From contig JANYAW010000150.1 in assembly GCA_025361105.1 (NCBI GenBank), forward strand, positions 1 to 5,887: 5,887 bases of DNA, given 5' to 3'. This DNA is from Rhodocyclaceae bacterium. Its GTDB lineage: Bacteria; Pseudomonadota; Gammaproteobacteria; Burkholderiales; Rhodocyclaceae. The position numbers and the translations under genes are program-made. A model generated the notes under the pieces. The model was given only the letters and a program-made list of their open reading frames with translations. It searched no databases and was not told the DNA's origin. Positions 5,306 through 5,887 of this stretch are shown piece by piece. Position 1 is the first letter of the stretch, and every line of letters begins with the position of its first letter.

Positions 5306-5758
5306 ATGCAACTATCTGAATTGATTGAGAATACAGTCGTAGGCTTGGGCTTCGAACTGGTTGATTTTGAGACCAGTCCGAGGGCACGCCTATTGCGCAT
5401 TTTCATTGATCGTCCAGAGGGTAGCGAGCTTCGCGTCAACATCGATGATTGTGCGGCGGTGAGCAGTCAAATGAGCCGTGTTTTTACGGTCGAGAATATT
5501 GATTATGACCGGCTTGAGGTTTCCTCGCCGGGCATGGATAGGCCGTTGATTAAGGCGGCGGATTACCGAAGGTTTGCTGGTTCGGAAGTGCAGATTAAAT
5601 TGCGTATTGCGCTGGGCAATCAGCGCAATTTCAGCGGTGTGTTGGAAGGTTTGTTTGAAGTCGATGGTGAGTCGGTGGTGCGTGTGCGAAGCTTGGAAGC
5701 CGCGCACGAATTTGCCTTCGCCAATGTCGACAAAGCGCGCCTGGTACCTAAGTTTTAA
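5306..5758 (+). CDS. rimP: Ribosome maturation factor RimP
   Basis: RimP binds the immature 30S subunit and is needed for its efficient maturation. The 150-residue product matches the E. coli length. It shows GLGFELVDFE (13-22) and LRIFID (30-35) in the N-terminal alpha/beta domain, VNIDDCAAVS (44-53), and the signature LEVSSPGMDRPL (69-80). The C-terminal SH3-like barrel ends KARLVPKF. I chose ATG 5306 because residues before it, reaching back to a GTG at 5225, would be encoded by the terminator hairpin and have no RimP character. The Shine-Dalgarno is weak (TAAG, about 5 bases upstream). It is the first gene of the rimP-nusA unit, 37 bases before nusA, and lies behind its own promoter and attenuator. 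Nothing essential is missing. Confidence 0.96.
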   Translation: MQLSELIENTVVGLGFELVDFETSPRARLLRIFIDRPEGSELRVNIDDCAAVSSQMSRVFTVENIDYDRLEVSSPGMDRPLIKAADYRRFAGSEVQIKLRIALGNQRNFSGVLEGLFEVDGESVVRVRSLEAAHEFAFANVDKARLVPKF

Positions 5759-5795
5759 TGCGGATGTTCAAAAACCGGATTTGCAGGAGAAAAAA

Positions 5796-5887
5796 ATGAG
5801 TCGTGAATTACTGCTATTAGTTGATGCCCTTGCCCGTGAGAAAAGTGTCCAAAAGGACATCGTTTTCATCGCTCTCGAAATGGCCTT
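5796..5887 (+). CDS. nusA: Transcription termination/antitermination factor NusA, partial (5' end only)
   Basis: NusA binds RNA polymerase and modulates pausing, intrinsic termination and antitermination. Only the first 30 codons are in the window; the gene is cut by the right edge. MSRELLLLVDALAREKSVQK followed by DIVFIALEMA matches the conserved NusA N-terminus that contacts polymerase. The start is clear: AGGAG (5785-5789) lies 6 bases before ATG 5796. It follows rimP after 37 bases without a terminator between them, so the two are co-transcribed. NusA is a natural candidate to act on the terminator in the leader of its own operon, as known in E. coli; for this organism that is inference. 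Confidence 0.93.
   Translation, partial: MSRELLLLVDALAREKSVQKDIVFIALEMA

Overview
The window looks like chromosomal DNA of a betaproteobacterium. This is inferred from the gene order (site-2 protease, trpS, scpA, scpB, rluB, rimP, nusA), the ~400-residue TrpRS with an internal insert, and a moderate-to-high G+C content with mixed wobble bases. The order Nitrosomonadales (for example Gallionella-like) is a guess from overall feel, not shown by the sequence.

Region 1-735 is a patchwork. A minus-strand gene runs off the left edge (1-249) and encodes a small protein with a paired-Cys, HNH-like zinc site. It is followed by a block of tandem and inverted repeats (365-418), a short minus-strand stub resembling the start of an Ada-type DNA-repair regulator that ends exactly at the repeat, a stretch similar to the 5' end of scpA, and a dRS3-like palindrome (653-672). 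This is the accessory, decaying part of the window.

Region 736-5138 is a tight co-directional run. A site-2 protease family membrane protein begins just downstream of a good extended -10 box, so its message is probably almost leaderless. It is followed after 1 base by trpS, which overlaps scpA by ATGA; scpA overlaps scpB by 17 bases. The scpB 3' end overlaps an open rluB reading frame by 221 bases. ScpA and ScpB are partners in the SMC condensin complex, TrpS charges tRNA-Trp and RluB modifies 23S rRNA.

Region 5139-5305 is regulatory. An extended -10 promoter is followed by two hairpins, the second a textbook intrinsic terminator, all upstream of rimP. This looks like an attenuated leader for the rimP-nusA(-infB) operon. 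Region 5306-5887 holds rimP (30S maturation) and the first 30 codons of nusA (transcription elongation/termination), cut by the window edge.

No tRNA, rRNA, intact insertion sequence or CRISPR array was seen. The most interesting signals are the probable dual-coding scpB/rluB overlap, supported by an abrupt change in scpB wobble-base use, and the attenuator in the rimP leader.
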